From NCBI GenBank assembly GCA_002491115.1, contig DKVI01000099.1:1-44248 (forward strand): DNA of 44,248 nt, written 5' to 3'. Made by a program: the position numbers and the translations under genes. This DNA comes from Lachnospiraceae bacterium UBA7182 (lineage in GTDB: Bacteria > Bacillota > Clostridia > Lachnospirales > Lachnospiraceae). The notes beneath the pieces are model-generated. The model ran no database searches. It worked only from the letters and a program-made list of their open reading frames with translations, and was not told the DNA's origin. Of the stretch, positions 26,187 to 34,405 are shown one piece after another (positions within the stretch are counted from its first letter, which is position 1; every line of letters starts with the position of its first letter).

Positions 26187-26656
26187 ACTTTTAATGTTTT
26201 GTACTGCCTTTCTAAAATATTTATCAGCTCTTCTCCCGGTTCAAAACAGACCACATGGTTTTCGATCTTCATCACACAGCAGTCGTCCACATCCCTGTGA
26301 GAAGAAAAATCTCTCGTAACGGCGCCCAGACGAACGGCTTCTTCTTTCCGGCCTATATGATAACCGGACATGTTCTTCAGTTCGCACAAAAATTTTCTCT
26401 TCCTGCGCATTTTCCGGTAGATCGCGCAGATCTCCAGAGAACCGTCCACATAGATCGTTTCATATTCAAGGTCTGCGCTCATATAGGCAAGATAACAGAA
26501 CACACAGCCGGCCAAAACTGCCAGAAAAAAGATCCAGTGGACCATTACCGCCAGAAAAACTGCCGCGATTGTCAGAAGAAGGACTGCTGCCTGTTTCAGG
26601 CGCATCCCGGGAGTCTGCCTCACGGATACGCAGTATTCTGTATATTTCTCATCCAT
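26183..26656 (-). CDS. two-helix membrane protein (DUF6106-like)
   Basis: Protein of 157 residues. It has a short cytoplasmic N-terminus, two membrane helices (about 21-38 and 40-58), and then a basic C-terminal domain (ICAIYRKMRRKRKFLCELKN). I recall the DUF6106 family for this design, with moderate certainty. It overlaps the patatin gene by 4 bases, so it probably works with or localises it. No catalytic motif is visible. Confidence 0.72.
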   Translation of the reverse strand: MDEKYTEYCVSVRQTPGMRLKQAAVLLLTIAAVFLAVMVHWIFFLAVLAGCVFCYLAYMSADLEYETIYVDGSLEICAIYRKMRRKRKFLCELKNMSGYHIGRKEEAVRLGAVTRDFSSHRDVDDCCVMKIENHVVCFEPGEELINILERQYKTLKV

Positions 26657-26687
26657 TAAACTCTACTCCTGTCAAGATTCTGCTGAT

Positions 26688-26723
26688 TTAAAATCCCCGG
26701 GACATTTAAGTTCCCCCGGGGAT
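26688..26723 (-). terminator. rho-independent terminator after ilvE
   Basis: Perfect 9-bp stem ATCCCCGGG/CCCGGGGAT with a 13-base loop, followed on the minus strand by TTTT. It lies 7 bases beyond the ilvE stop and separates it from the DUF6106-patatin pair. Confidence 0.85.
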
Positions 26724-26729
26724 CTTTGT

Positions 26730-27755
26730 TTATAAAATCTCTCTGATCCATCCCTCCGGGGCTTTCACCCGGCCCATCTGGATACCGGTCAGGGTATCGT
26801 ACAGTTTTTTCGTCACCGGCCCCATCTCATCCATACCGCTTGGCAGGCAGATCTCCGTCCCGTGATCCACGATTTTGCCCACCGGAGAGATAACCGCCGC
26901 AGTGCCGCACAGACCGCACTCTGCAAAATCTTTCAGCTCGTCTTTTCTGACCGGACGCTCTTCCACTTCCATTCCAAGATAGTCTTTTGCCACCACCATC
27001 AGAGAACGGCGGGTTACGGAAGGAAGGATGCTGTTGGACCTGGGCGTTACGAATTTACCGTCTTTGGTGATAAACATGAAGTTCGCGCCGCCGGTCTCCT
27101 CCACATAGGTTCTGGTGGCGGGATCCAGGTACATGTTCTCGTCAAATCCCTGGTTATGGGCATCCACGATATTATAAAGGCTCATGGCGTAATTCAGCCC
27201 TGCCTTGATATCACCGGTTCCATGGGGCGCGGCACGGTCCACATCCGACACACGGATCGTGATCGGTTTTGCGCCGCCTTTAAAATACGGGCCCACCGGT
27301 GTGGTAAAGATCCTGAACTGATATTCGCTGGCAGGTTTAACACCGATAACAGCATCAATGCCGAACATGAAAGGACGGATATACAAAGTCGCTCCGCTTC
27401 CGTAAGGCGGCACATAAGCCGCATTGGCTTTTACAGTCTCTATAACCGCTTCTACGAAACGGTCTTCCGGAAATACGGGCATCTGCAGCCTTCTTGCAGA
27501 ATCCGCCATACGTTTTGCGTTCAGGTCAGGGCGGAAGGTGACGATCCTGCCGTCCTCTGTGGTGTAGGCTTTGATCCCTTCAAAGCAGGTCTGCGCATAC
27601 TGCAGTACGCAGGCGCATTCACTCATAACGATCATGGGATCGTCAGACAAAGTTCCCTCATCCCATGCTCCGTCTTTGTAGTTGGCCACGAATCTTTTAT
27701 CGGTCGGCATATAGCCAAAACCAAGATTCCCCCAGTCAATATTTTTCTTCTCCAT
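26730..27755 (-). CDS. ilvE: branched-chain amino acid aminotransferase
   Basis: Fold-type IV PLP enzyme of 341 residues (BCAT group II). Lys184 in TGDIKAGLNY binds PLP; Glu in YVEETGGANFMF (about 215) and the GTAAVISPVGKI loop (about 282) bind the cofactor phosphate and substrate. It catalyses the last step of Leu/Ile/Val synthesis and the first of their degradation. It is monocistronic: its own promoter is upstream and a strong terminator follows. There is no T-box leader; only about 50 bases lie between the predicted transcription start and the ATG. Confidence 0.95.
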   Translation of the reverse strand: MEKKNIDWGNLGFGYMPTDKRFVANYKDGAWDEGTLSDDPMIVMSECACVLQYAQTCFEGIKAYTTEDGRIVTFRPDLNAKRMADSARRLQMPVFPEDRFVEAVIETVKANAAYVPPYGSGATLYIRPFMFGIDAVIGVKPASEYQFRIFTTPVGPYFKGGAKPITIRVSDVDRAAPHGTGDIKAGLNYAMSLYNIVDAHNQGFDENMYLDPATRTYVEETGGANFMFITKDGKFVTPRSNSILPSVTRRSLMVVAKDYLGMEVEERPVRKDELKDFAECGLCGTAAVISPVGKIVDHGTEICLPSGMDEMGPVTKKLYDTLTGIQMGRVKAPEGWIREIL

Positions 27756-27813
27756 CAGACTGACTTCCTTTCCTGTGTATGTAAAATAGATTGAGATTGG
27801 TTATCTTTTCACA

Positions 27814-27842
27814 ATCATACGCCATTCAGGGAAGTGTGTCAA
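27814..27842 (-). promoter_or_regulatory. sigma-A promoter for ilvE
   Basis: On the minus strand TTGACA (27837-27842), 17-base spacer, TATGAT (27814-27819): a near-consensus promoter. It is divergent from the PBP promoter about 30 bp away. Confidence 0.8.
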
Positions 27843-27872
27843 GGTTGTTTCTGCATGGACATACCCGGATGC

Positions 27873-27901
27873 TTGCCATGGGACAGAATTGGAATTATAA
27901 T
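27873..27901 (+). promoter_or_regulatory. sigma-A promoter for plus-strand PBP
   Basis: TTGCCA (27873-27878), 17-base spacer, TATAAT (27896-27901). Transcription should begin near 27908, which excludes the earlier in-frame start codons of the PBP gene and supports a start at 27929-27935. Confidence 0.75.
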
Positions 27902-27928
27902 AGGAAAAGACATATGAGAGGACAGGAA

Positions 27929-29869
27929 ATGATGATGGACAGGAAAAGAAAAGGAAAAAGGCGCAGACAACAAGGGAAGAAAAGAAGGGATATGGAGAGC
28001 TTTTTCTTTCGGCTGTCACAGGTTTCGGTGCTGTGTATTCTGATCGGAGCTTTTTTACTCTTTTATCAGACAGGATATATACAGACGGTCATCAGCCTGT
28101 ACAAAGAAGCGCAGGAAATCATGGAACAGTCGTCGGAGGAAGATTTTCATACGAATCTGTCCGGCGAAGTGTATGACGCGGACAATCGGCTGATTGCCCT
28201 TTTAAGAAATGACAAAAATATCGTATATCTGGATTCCGGACAAATCCCCGAAAGGGTAAAAGAAGCGTTCGTAAGTATCGAGGACAAGCGTTTTTACAAA
28301 CACGGCGGATTTGATCCTTTCGCGATCCTCCGGGCGCTGGAATCACTGGTGGCCAAAAACAGCATTACCCAGGGCGGAAGCACCATCACCCAGCAGTTGT
28401 CCAGAAACATCTATCTGACCCACACGGTTAAATGGGAGCGCAAAGTAGAAGAAATCTTTATCGCCGTTGCGCTGGAAAAAAAATATACCAAAGATGAAAT
28501 ACTGGAATTTTATATCAACAATATCTATTTTTCCAACGGATATTACGGAATACAGGCGGCAAGCAGAGGATATTTCAGTAAAGACAGTGACGAACTCAGC
28601 CTGTCCGAAACCGCTTTTTTATGCGCTGTCCCCAACAATCCTGCCGGCTTCGATCCCCTTTTGCACAAGGAAAACACTTTAAAACGCCGGAACCTGATCC
28701 TGAAAAATATGTATGAGGACGATCTGATCTCAAAAACAGAATACGAAGACGCCCTGGAAGAAGAAATCACCCTGCATCCTTCCCGCGCCTCTTTTACGCG
28801 CACATGGGCGCATACTTACATATACGAATGCGCCACCCGGGCTTTGATGGAAGCCACCGGAAAAGACCATGATACCTGTCATCAGGACCTGTATACAAAA
28901 GGATACAGAGTTTACACTTCCATAGATATGGATATTCAGAAGCTTTTGCAGGATAAAATAGACGAGAGTCTGGCAGACTACAACACGCTGGGAACTTCCG
29001 GCGCCTATGCGCTCCAGTCCTCCGCAGTCTGTATTGACAACAGCACAGGGCTTGTATGCGCCATCGTGGGCGGACGCAGCCAGGAGGATATCTCCACGGA
29101 TTACAACCGGGCTTATATGAGTTTCCGTCAGCCGGGCAGTTCCATCAAACCTCTGATCGTCTACACGCCTGCGCTGGAGATGGGGTATACGGCCTCTTCC
29201 ACCGTCGTCGATTCTAAGGAACCGGACGGGCCGTCCAACTCCTCCGGGCATTACGCCGGAACCATGACCCTCCGGGCGGCCGTGGAACAGTCCAAAAATA
29301 CGGTCGCCTATAAGCTGTTCCGGGAAATCACACCCGAAAACGGACTCTCCCGTCTCCTTGCCATGCATTTTTCTTCCATCGTAGAGGACGATTATACGCT
29401 GGCGGCTTCTTTGGGAGGACTGACCAAAGGCGCCAGTTCCCTGGAGATGTCAGCCGCTTACGCAGCCCTCGCCAACGAAGGAAATTACCGTCTTCCCACC
29501 TGTATCACCCTGATCACCGACATGGACGGCAACATCATTACAGTACCTGTTCCGGAAGAATATCCGGTCTACGAAACTGCCGCCGCCCGGGAGATGACCA
29601 ATATACTGGAAGGTGTCCTGACCCGGGGAACCGCCAAAGGCCAGGGGATTCCCGGTCACTCCTGCGCAGGCAAAACCGGCACCACCAACGACAACATCGA
29701 CGGCTGGTTCATCGGTTATTCTGCCTATTATACTACCGGCGTCTGGGTCGGTTTCGACTCTCCCAGAGGATTAAGCGGTCTGGCAGGCTCCACCTACCCT
29801 GTGGGCATATGGAAAGCCTTCATGACAGATCTGCATGAAGGCCTTCCTGAAAAAGCATTAAATGATTGA
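27929..29869 (+). CDS. class A penicillin-binding protein (transglycosylase/transpeptidase)
   Basis: Bifunctional peptidoglycan synthase of about 646 residues. It has a basic cytoplasmic tail (DRKRKGKRRRQQGKKRR), one membrane helix (about 30-50), and a GT51 domain with EDKRFYKHGGFDP and GGSTITQQLSRN. The transpeptidase domain carries SxxK in GSSIKPL, SKN in EQSKNTV, and KTGTT. The start is chosen from the promoter position and an AGAGGA at 27917-27922, before the triple ATG. It is convergent with the second class A PBP; only 2 bases lie between the stops. Shorter than its neighbour and without a C-terminal tail. Confidence 0.9.
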   Translation: MMMDRKRKGKRRRQQGKKRRDMESFFFRLSQVSVLCILIGAFLLFYQTGYIQTVISLYKEAQEIMEQSSEEDFHTNLSGEVYDADNRLIALLRNDKNIVYLDSGQIPERVKEAFVSIEDKRFYKHGGFDPFAILRALESLVAKNSITQGGSTITQQLSRNIYLTHTVKWERKVEEIFIAVALEKKYTKDEILEFYINNIYFSNGYYGIQAASRGYFSKDSDELSLSETAFLCAVPNNPAGFDPLLHKENTLKRRNLILKNMYEDDLISKTEYEDALEEEITLHPSRASFTRTWAHTYIYECATRALMEATGKDHDTCHQDLYTKGYRVYTSIDMDIQKLLQDKIDESLADYNTLGTSGAYALQSSAVCIDNSTGLVCAIVGGRSQEDISTDYNRAYMSFRQPGSSIKPLIVYTPALEMGYTASSTVVDSKEPDGPSNSSGHYAGTMTLRAAVEQSKNTVAYKLFREITPENGLSRLLAMHFSSIVEDDYTLAASLGGLTKGASSLEMSAAYAALANEGNYRLPTCITLITDMDGNIITVPVPEEYPVYETAAAREMTNILEGVLTRGTAKGQGIPGHSCAGKTGTTNDNIDGWFIGYSAYYTTGVWVGFDSPRGLSGLAGSTYPVGIWKAFMTDLHEGLPEKALND

Positions 29870-29871
29870 TT

Positions 29872-32559
29872 TTACTGCTGCTCCGGCGGAGGCTGTGCCG
29901 CGCCGGGGTCCTCTGCCGGGGGCTGCTCCTCAGGCGCGGGCGCGGCAGGCGGCGGACTTCCTCCCAGCTCATATTCGCTGGGGACATACACGCCTTCCGT
30001 ATGCACGGTACAGGTCGCGGCCTGCAGATTGGAACTGATGCCGTAAGCCGTATCCAGCGTTACCGCTTCCGCCACACCCGGCTGCAGGGCGGGCAGCAGC
30101 ACTTTCGCCTGCGGCACACGGTTCGGACACATGCTGGTGGCCAGAAGCCCTGTATCCGCGCAGATACTGACCGCCACATGGTGGTCGCATACGGTCGTAG
30201 GCTGTTTCCCTTCCACAAAGTATTCATTTCTTACAATTCCGCCCCTGCCGTCGGCATCGCACAGCCCGCCCACGGCAAGTTTGCCGGATTTGGTGCAGAT
30301 CACGCACTGCACGATACCGGAGGGCTTCTCAAAGTCTTTATTTTCCAGACTCTTGCTGTCATGAATATGTTTCATAACCGTCGCCCACAGATTCTTATGG
30401 AAATTAATCTCCGCGGAGTTAAGCTCATGTTTATATCCGTTGTTGTCATATCCTACCCAGATACCGGCGGTATAATATGGCGTCATACCCTCGAACCATA
30501 CGTCCAGATCGTCGGAAGTCGTACCTGTCTTACCGGCGGTGGTCATGCCGTCGATCCTGGCACGGGCTCCTGTACCGCCTGCGCCGTTTACCACGTCTTT
30601 CATGCAGTCTATTAAAAGCCATGCATTCTGAGGGGATATGACCTGGCTTGGCTCCGGCCGGTTATCAAGGATCGTGTTGCCGTCGTTGTCCACCACTTTG
30701 GTGTACAGCCTGGGCTTGATATAGGCGCCGCCGTTGGCAATGGCCGCATACGCGGCGGTCAGTTCCAGATTGGACACGCCGTTTGTAAGGCCTCCCAGCG
30801 CCGCCGACTGGTTATAATCCGCCATGGCGCCTTCTGTCACCAGGGAGGTAAACCCGAATTTTAACAGATAATCGTTCACGGCCACCGTAGGCGTCACGTC
30901 CGTGATCGTCTTAACCGCCATGACGTTCATGGAACGGGTGATACCTTCCCGGAGCGTCGTCCAGCCACGGTATCCGCTGTTTCCCCAGTTTTTGACCAGA
31001 CGTCCCTGACGGCCGCCTTCATTGTAGGCAAACGGCCCGTCGTACTGGACCGTCCCGGGACCGTAGCCCAGCGCTTCAAACGCAGGCGCATACGCGGCCA
31101 CAATCTTGAAAGTGGACCCGGGATTTCGATAGGCGTCCGACGCGCGGTTTAATGTCTTATTGGCAGTCTTCTCTCCGCGGCCTCCGATCATCGCCAGCAC
31201 TTCGCCTGTATGTTGGTCCATGATCACCATGGAAGCCTGGGGCTGTATGATAAACTCACACCGCTCGTAGACCGTATCCTCATCCGTAATGCCAAGGGTC
31301 GACACATATTCGTCCACGGCCGCCTGGGCTTCTTCTTCACTGTTATACAGGAGCTCATATTTGCTGTCTGACTTTTTAAAATACGCGGACAGCATCTCCT
31401 GACTGTAATTGGTTGTCTCTCCGTCCTTATTTACCACGCTCAGCGCCCACTCCAGGGCCACTTTACTGTCCGCAGGGAAATATTCCGGATTGGAAAAATC
31501 GTCGTCCAGAATCTTCTGAATCTGCGGATCCTGCGCCGTATAGATCTTCAGTCCGCTGCTGTAAAGTGCGTTAAACGCCTGCGTCTCCGTATAACCTGCC
31601 TTCTCCACCAGATCCTTTCTTACCTCGTCGGTCACCTTGTCCACATAATAAGAATAGACCATATTGGCAGAGGCAGTCTCCTCGTTGTGAGCGCTTATGC
31701 GGGAGTATACATCGTCCGCCACAGCCTCGTCATGCTCTTTCTGGGAAATATATCCCTGCTCCTGCATATACTGAAGAACTGTAAGAGCCCGCTTTCTGTT
31801 ATCCTCCTCATGGGTAATGGGATTGTAACCGTTGGGGCTTTTTGTAATGGCTGCCAGTACTGCCGCTTCCGATATGCTCAGTTCGCTGACGTTCTTGCCG
31901 AAATACCGGTTTGCCGCTGCCTGCACACCTAAGGAATTCTGTCCTAAATTGATGGTATTCAGATAGCTTTCAAGAATCTCTTCCTTTGTCATGACTTCTT
32001 CCAGCTTGATGGCAAGAAACTGCTCCTGCAGCTTTCTCTCGATCTTCTCGGACATGTTGCTTTCCGACATAAAATCGAATACATTATTCTTAAGAAGCTG
32101 CTGGGTGATTGTGCTGGCGCCCTGGGTAGACTTAAAACCACTGGCCACAAAGGTCACGCCTGCACGAAACATACCCCGGATATCAATCCCGTTATGTTCA
32201 TAAAAGCGCATGTCTTCAATGGCTATAAATGCTTCCTGCACATGTTTGGGAATATTTTCCAGCTTTACATAGGTACGGTTAGTGCCTTCTGCGATCAGCT
32301 CGGCGGTCTTATTGCCTTCAGCGTCATACACAGTAGACTTATATCCTCTGGGCAGCACGCTGGCGCTTGTAATATCCGGCGCATTCTCGATCACGCCTTT
32401 TACAATCCCCACGCCTGCGCACAGCCCCGCAACGCCCACAGCTATGATCAGCACCATAAACGTTTTCAAAAAGACAACGGCCACTTTCTTTCCCATTTTG
32501 GCTTTTTTTGATTTCAGCGCCTTTTGCTTTTTGGAGGTGCTTTTTTTACTGTAATTCAT
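29872..32559 (-). CDS. class A penicillin-binding protein 1A with Cys/Pro-rich tail
   Basis: Bifunctional peptidoglycan synthase of 895 residues. It has a Lys-rich cytoplasmic tail, a membrane helix (about 26-48), GT51 with IAIEDMRFYEHNGIDI and GASTITQQLLKN, and a transpeptidase domain with SxxK in PGSTFKIV, SMN in RSMNVMAV, and KTGTT. The extracellular C-terminus after about residue 740 holds seven Cys (pattern CVIC, GLC, TVC, SIC, SMC, ATC), possibly disulphide-linked, and ends in a Pro/Glu/Ala-rich tail from about 865. It is transcribed from its own extended -10 promoter, divergently from the PAP2 gene. Confidence 0.93.
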   Translation of the reverse strand: MNYSKKSTSKKQKALKSKKAKMGKKVAVVFLKTFMVLIIAVGVAGLCAGVGIVKGVIENAPDITSASVLPRGYKSTVYDAEGNKTAELIAEGTNRTYVKLENIPKHVQEAFIAIEDMRFYEHNGIDIRGMFRAGVTFVASGFKSTQGASTITQQLLKNNVFDFMSESNMSEKIERKLQEQFLAIKLEEVMTKEEILESYLNTINLGQNSLGVQAAANRYFGKNVSELSISEAAVLAAITKSPNGYNPITHEEDNRKRALTVLQYMQEQGYISQKEHDEAVADDVYSRISAHNEETASANMVYSYYVDKVTDEVRKDLVEKAGYTETQAFNALYSSGLKIYTAQDPQIQKILDDDFSNPEYFPADSKVALEWALSVVNKDGETTNYSQEMLSAYFKKSDSKYELLYNSEEEAQAAVDEYVSTLGITDEDTVYERCEFIIQPQASMVIMDQHTGEVLAMIGGRGEKTANKTLNRASDAYRNPGSTFKIVAAYAPAFEALGYGPGTVQYDGPFAYNEGGRQGRLVKNWGNSGYRGWTTLREGITRSMNVMAVKTITDVTPTVAVNDYLLKFGFTSLVTEGAMADYNQSAALGGLTNGVSNLELTAAYAAIANGGAYIKPRLYTKVVDNDGNTILDNRPEPSQVISPQNAWLLIDCMKDVVNGAGGTGARARIDGMTTAGKTGTTSDDLDVWFEGMTPYYTAGIWVGYDNNGYKHELNSAEINFHKNLWATVMKHIHDSKSLENKDFEKPSGIVQCVICTKSGKLAVGGLCDADGRGGIVRNEYFVEGKQPTTVCDHHVAVSICADTGLLATSMCPNRVPQAKVLLPALQPGVAEAVTLDTAYGISSNLQAATCTVHTEGVYVPSEYELGGSPPPAAPAPEEQPPAEDPGAAQPPPEQQ

Positions 32560-32583
32560 GTATCAGCCTCCTTTATTCTGTCT

Positions 32584-32589
32584 ATTATA
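32584..32589 (-). promoter_or_regulatory. extended -10 promoter for PBP1A gene
   Basis: On the minus strand TTTGCTATAAT: a consensus -10 (32584-32589) with the TGn extension. There is no good -35 at 17 bases. It gives a leader of only about 18 bases ahead of the AGGAGG-preceded ATG. Confidence 0.6.
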
Positions 32590-32620
32590 GCAAAGTTGCC
32601 TCTACAAATAAAGAAAAAAG

Positions 32621-32659
32621 TTCTTAAATTTCCACCAGACATTCAGGAAATTTTAAGAA
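32621..32659. promoter_or_regulatory. inverted repeat in PBP1A/PAP2 divergent region
   Basis: TTCTTAAATTTCC (32621-32633) against GGAAATTTTAAGAA (32646-32659), one extra T in the second arm, 12-base centre. It lies between the two divergent promoters, a fitting place for a shared operator. The outer heptamer is the TTAAGAA that is tandemly repeated before the module-1 ECF operon. Confidence 0.4.
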
Positions 32660-32678
32660 TTCTTTGGATTTTCTGATA

Positions 32679-32707
32679 TTGTTTTCTATTTCTCCATATG
32701 CTATCAT
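32679..32707 (+). promoter_or_regulatory. promoter for second PAP2 gene
   Basis: TTGTTT (32679-32684), 17-base spacer, TATCAT (32702-32707) with the extended TGn. Leader about 28 bases, with GGAGG before the ATG. Confidence 0.5.
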
Positions 32708-32740
32708 ACCGACAGAAAGAAAATCACGGAGGCAATTGAT

Positions 32741-33475
32741 ATGTCAAAAAAATGCAGGTCTTTTCTCGCGGATTACCCCCATGCAGGGACCATCTTATAT
32801 TTTGCAGTTTATCTTACCTGGTTTATCTGGCTGGAAAACCGCGCCAACAGGCCTTATCATGTAATCCATTTTCCGCTGGACGACTATATTCCGTTCTGCG
32901 AATATTTTATCATACCCTATCTTTTATGGTTCCTTTACATTGCCGCCGTCTTCACATGGCTGTTTTTTAAAGACAGGGAACACTTTTACAGATACATTGC
33001 TTTTCTGTACACAGGCATGACGCTTTTTCTGATCGTGTCCACGCTCTACCCCAACGGACACCTGCTGCGCCCGCTTAAATTTGAAAGAGACAATATTTTC
33101 ACACAGATGGTATGTTTTTTATACTGGGCGGACACTTCCACCAACATTCTGCCGAGCATACATGTATTTAACTCGGTGGCGGCCCACGCGGCGGTCATGC
33201 ATACGCCGGGCCTTGCCAAAAACAGATGGACAGTCCTGGGTTCCCGCATCCTGTGCGTATCCATTATCCTGTCCACCATGTTTTTAAAGCAGCACTCCTG
33301 CATCGATGTGATCCTGGGGCTTGCTCTGGCATCCTGTATGCATAAGCTTGTCTACCAGCCGGACTTCTTAGTTAAAGCCCATGACTTTATTGGCAAGCTT
33401 GTAGGCAACGACCGATACCTTTCTCCCACCTTTGCCGGGAAGATTCATCGCACGGCCAAAGATGCCGAAATATAA
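32741..33475 (+). CDS. PAP2-superfamily membrane phosphatase (second copy)
   Basis: Membrane protein of 244 residues with about six helices and the same motif form as the protein at 2570-3178: LPSIHV (about 138) and STMFLKQHSCIDV (about 179), which give the catalytic His, His and Asp. It is likely a lipid (pyro)phosphatase or phosphotransferase. The residues after about 208 (VKAHDFIGKLVGNDRYLSPT) form a tail absent from the paralogue. This tail is read antisense through the last 108 bases of the convergent glycosyltransferase gene, so the original stop was probably lost. RBS GGAGG lies 8 bases before the ATG. Confidence 0.82.
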   Translation: MSKKCRSFLADYPHAGTILYFAVYLTWFIWLENRANRPYHVIHFPLDDYIPFCEYFIIPYLLWFLYIAAVFTWLFFKDREHFYRYIAFLYTGMTLFLIVSTLYPNGHLLRPLKFERDNIFTQMVCFLYWADTSTNILPSIHVFNSVAAHAAVMHTPGLAKNRWTVLGSRILCVSIILSTMFLKQHSCIDVILGLALASCMHKLVYQPDFLVKAHDFIGKLVGNDRYLSPTFAGKIHRTAKDAEI

Positions 33476-34387
33476 TTTGTAGTAAAGACCTGGATCCTTT
33501 TTGCGAAGGTATCGCCACAGGTCTTTTTTCTTTTCCAGACTTTCCTTTGTGCCGGAGCGGATCAGCATAATGGACGATACGGTCATCATAATATCCAGAT
33601 AACTGATCATATATTTCCGGAGTTTTACATTCTGAATGGATTTTAAGTCATACTGATCAATCATGATCTTATTGACTTTAATCTGCTGGTCCACCCTGCC
33701 GATCATCACCGACTCATTGACCGACTGATCCGACCTGCCGATAAAGTACCGGTACAGATCGATATCCATATAATACAGGGTCCTCACATACGGCAGAGGA
33801 TAATATACGAAAATGTTGTCCACATAAAACGTATGTTCCGGGAGTTCAAGGCCGCAGTCTGTCAGCATATGGGTCCGGTAGATGGCCGAATGCATCAGAA
33901 TATACTGTCCCAGGCGGAAATGTTTCACGTCGTTCCAGGTAAACACCTGATCCTGCGGGAAGGCCGCCGTATAGCGGACCGTCTTCTTTCTTCTGGCCCC
34001 CTGCTTCTCATAGACATAATTACAGATCATCATGTCCACCGTATCGCCTTTTCTTACCAGCTCAGACAGTTTTGCAAGCACTGTCCGGTAGCTTTCCGGA
34101 TCCAGCCAGTCATCGCTGTCCACCACTTTAAAATACAGCCCTGTGGCATTCTTAAGCCCCGTATTGACTGCCGCGCCATGTCCGCCGTTCTCCTGATGCA
34201 CCGCTTTTACGATGGAGGGGTATTTTGCCGCATATTCGTCCGCGATCTCTGCTGTCCTGTCTTTGGTGGAGCCGTCGTCTACAATGATGATCTCCACCTC
34301 CTCGCCCCCCGGGAGCAGCGTCTCGATACAGTTCCGCATATAGTCTTCGGAGTTATAGCAGGGAACTGCTATGGATAATAGTTTCAT
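33368..34387 (-). CDS. family 2 glycosyltransferase
   Basis: GT-A fold transferase of 339 residues. It has the N-terminal SIAVPCYNSEDYMRNCIETLL, EIIIVDDGSTKDRT (first nucleotide-binding Asp), NGGHGAAVNTGL, and VVDSDDWLDP with the metal-binding DxD equivalent. The C-terminal part is helical and membrane-proximal, without obvious membrane helices. The ATG at 34387 is preferred over a GTG two codons upstream because AGAGG is 9 bases before it. It follows glf by 18 bases, so galactofuranose transfer to a cell-surface glycan is a reasonable inference, not proven. Confidence 0.9.
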   Translation of the reverse strand: MKLLSIAVPCYNSEDYMRNCIETLLPGGEEVEIIIVDDGSTKDRTAEIADEYAAKYPSIVKAVHQENGGHGAAVNTGLKNATGLYFKVVDSDDWLDPESYRTVLAKLSELVRKGDTVDMMICNYVYEKQGARRKKTVRYTAAFPQDQVFTWNDVKHFRLGQYILMHSAIYRTHMLTDCGLELPEHTFYVDNIFVYYPLPYVRTLYYMDIDLYRYFIGRSDQSVNESVMIGRVDQQIKVNKIMIDQYDLKSIQNVKLRKYMISYLDIMMTVSSIMLIRSGTKESLEKKKDLWRYLRKKDPGLYYKLYFGIFGRAMNLPGKGGRKVSVVAYKLANKVMGFN

Positions 34388-34405
34388 GATCACATACCTC
34401 TTTTT

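Noticed and set aside
26862..27794. Long plus-strand frame opposite ilvE
   Set aside because: It is the shadow of a strong, motif-complete aminotransferase gene; it has no ribosome-binding site and its sequence resembles no protein.
27756..27813. T-box or leader-peptide attenuator before ilvE
   Set aside because: The leader is only about 50 bases and lacks a T-box sequence or a run of branched-chain codons.
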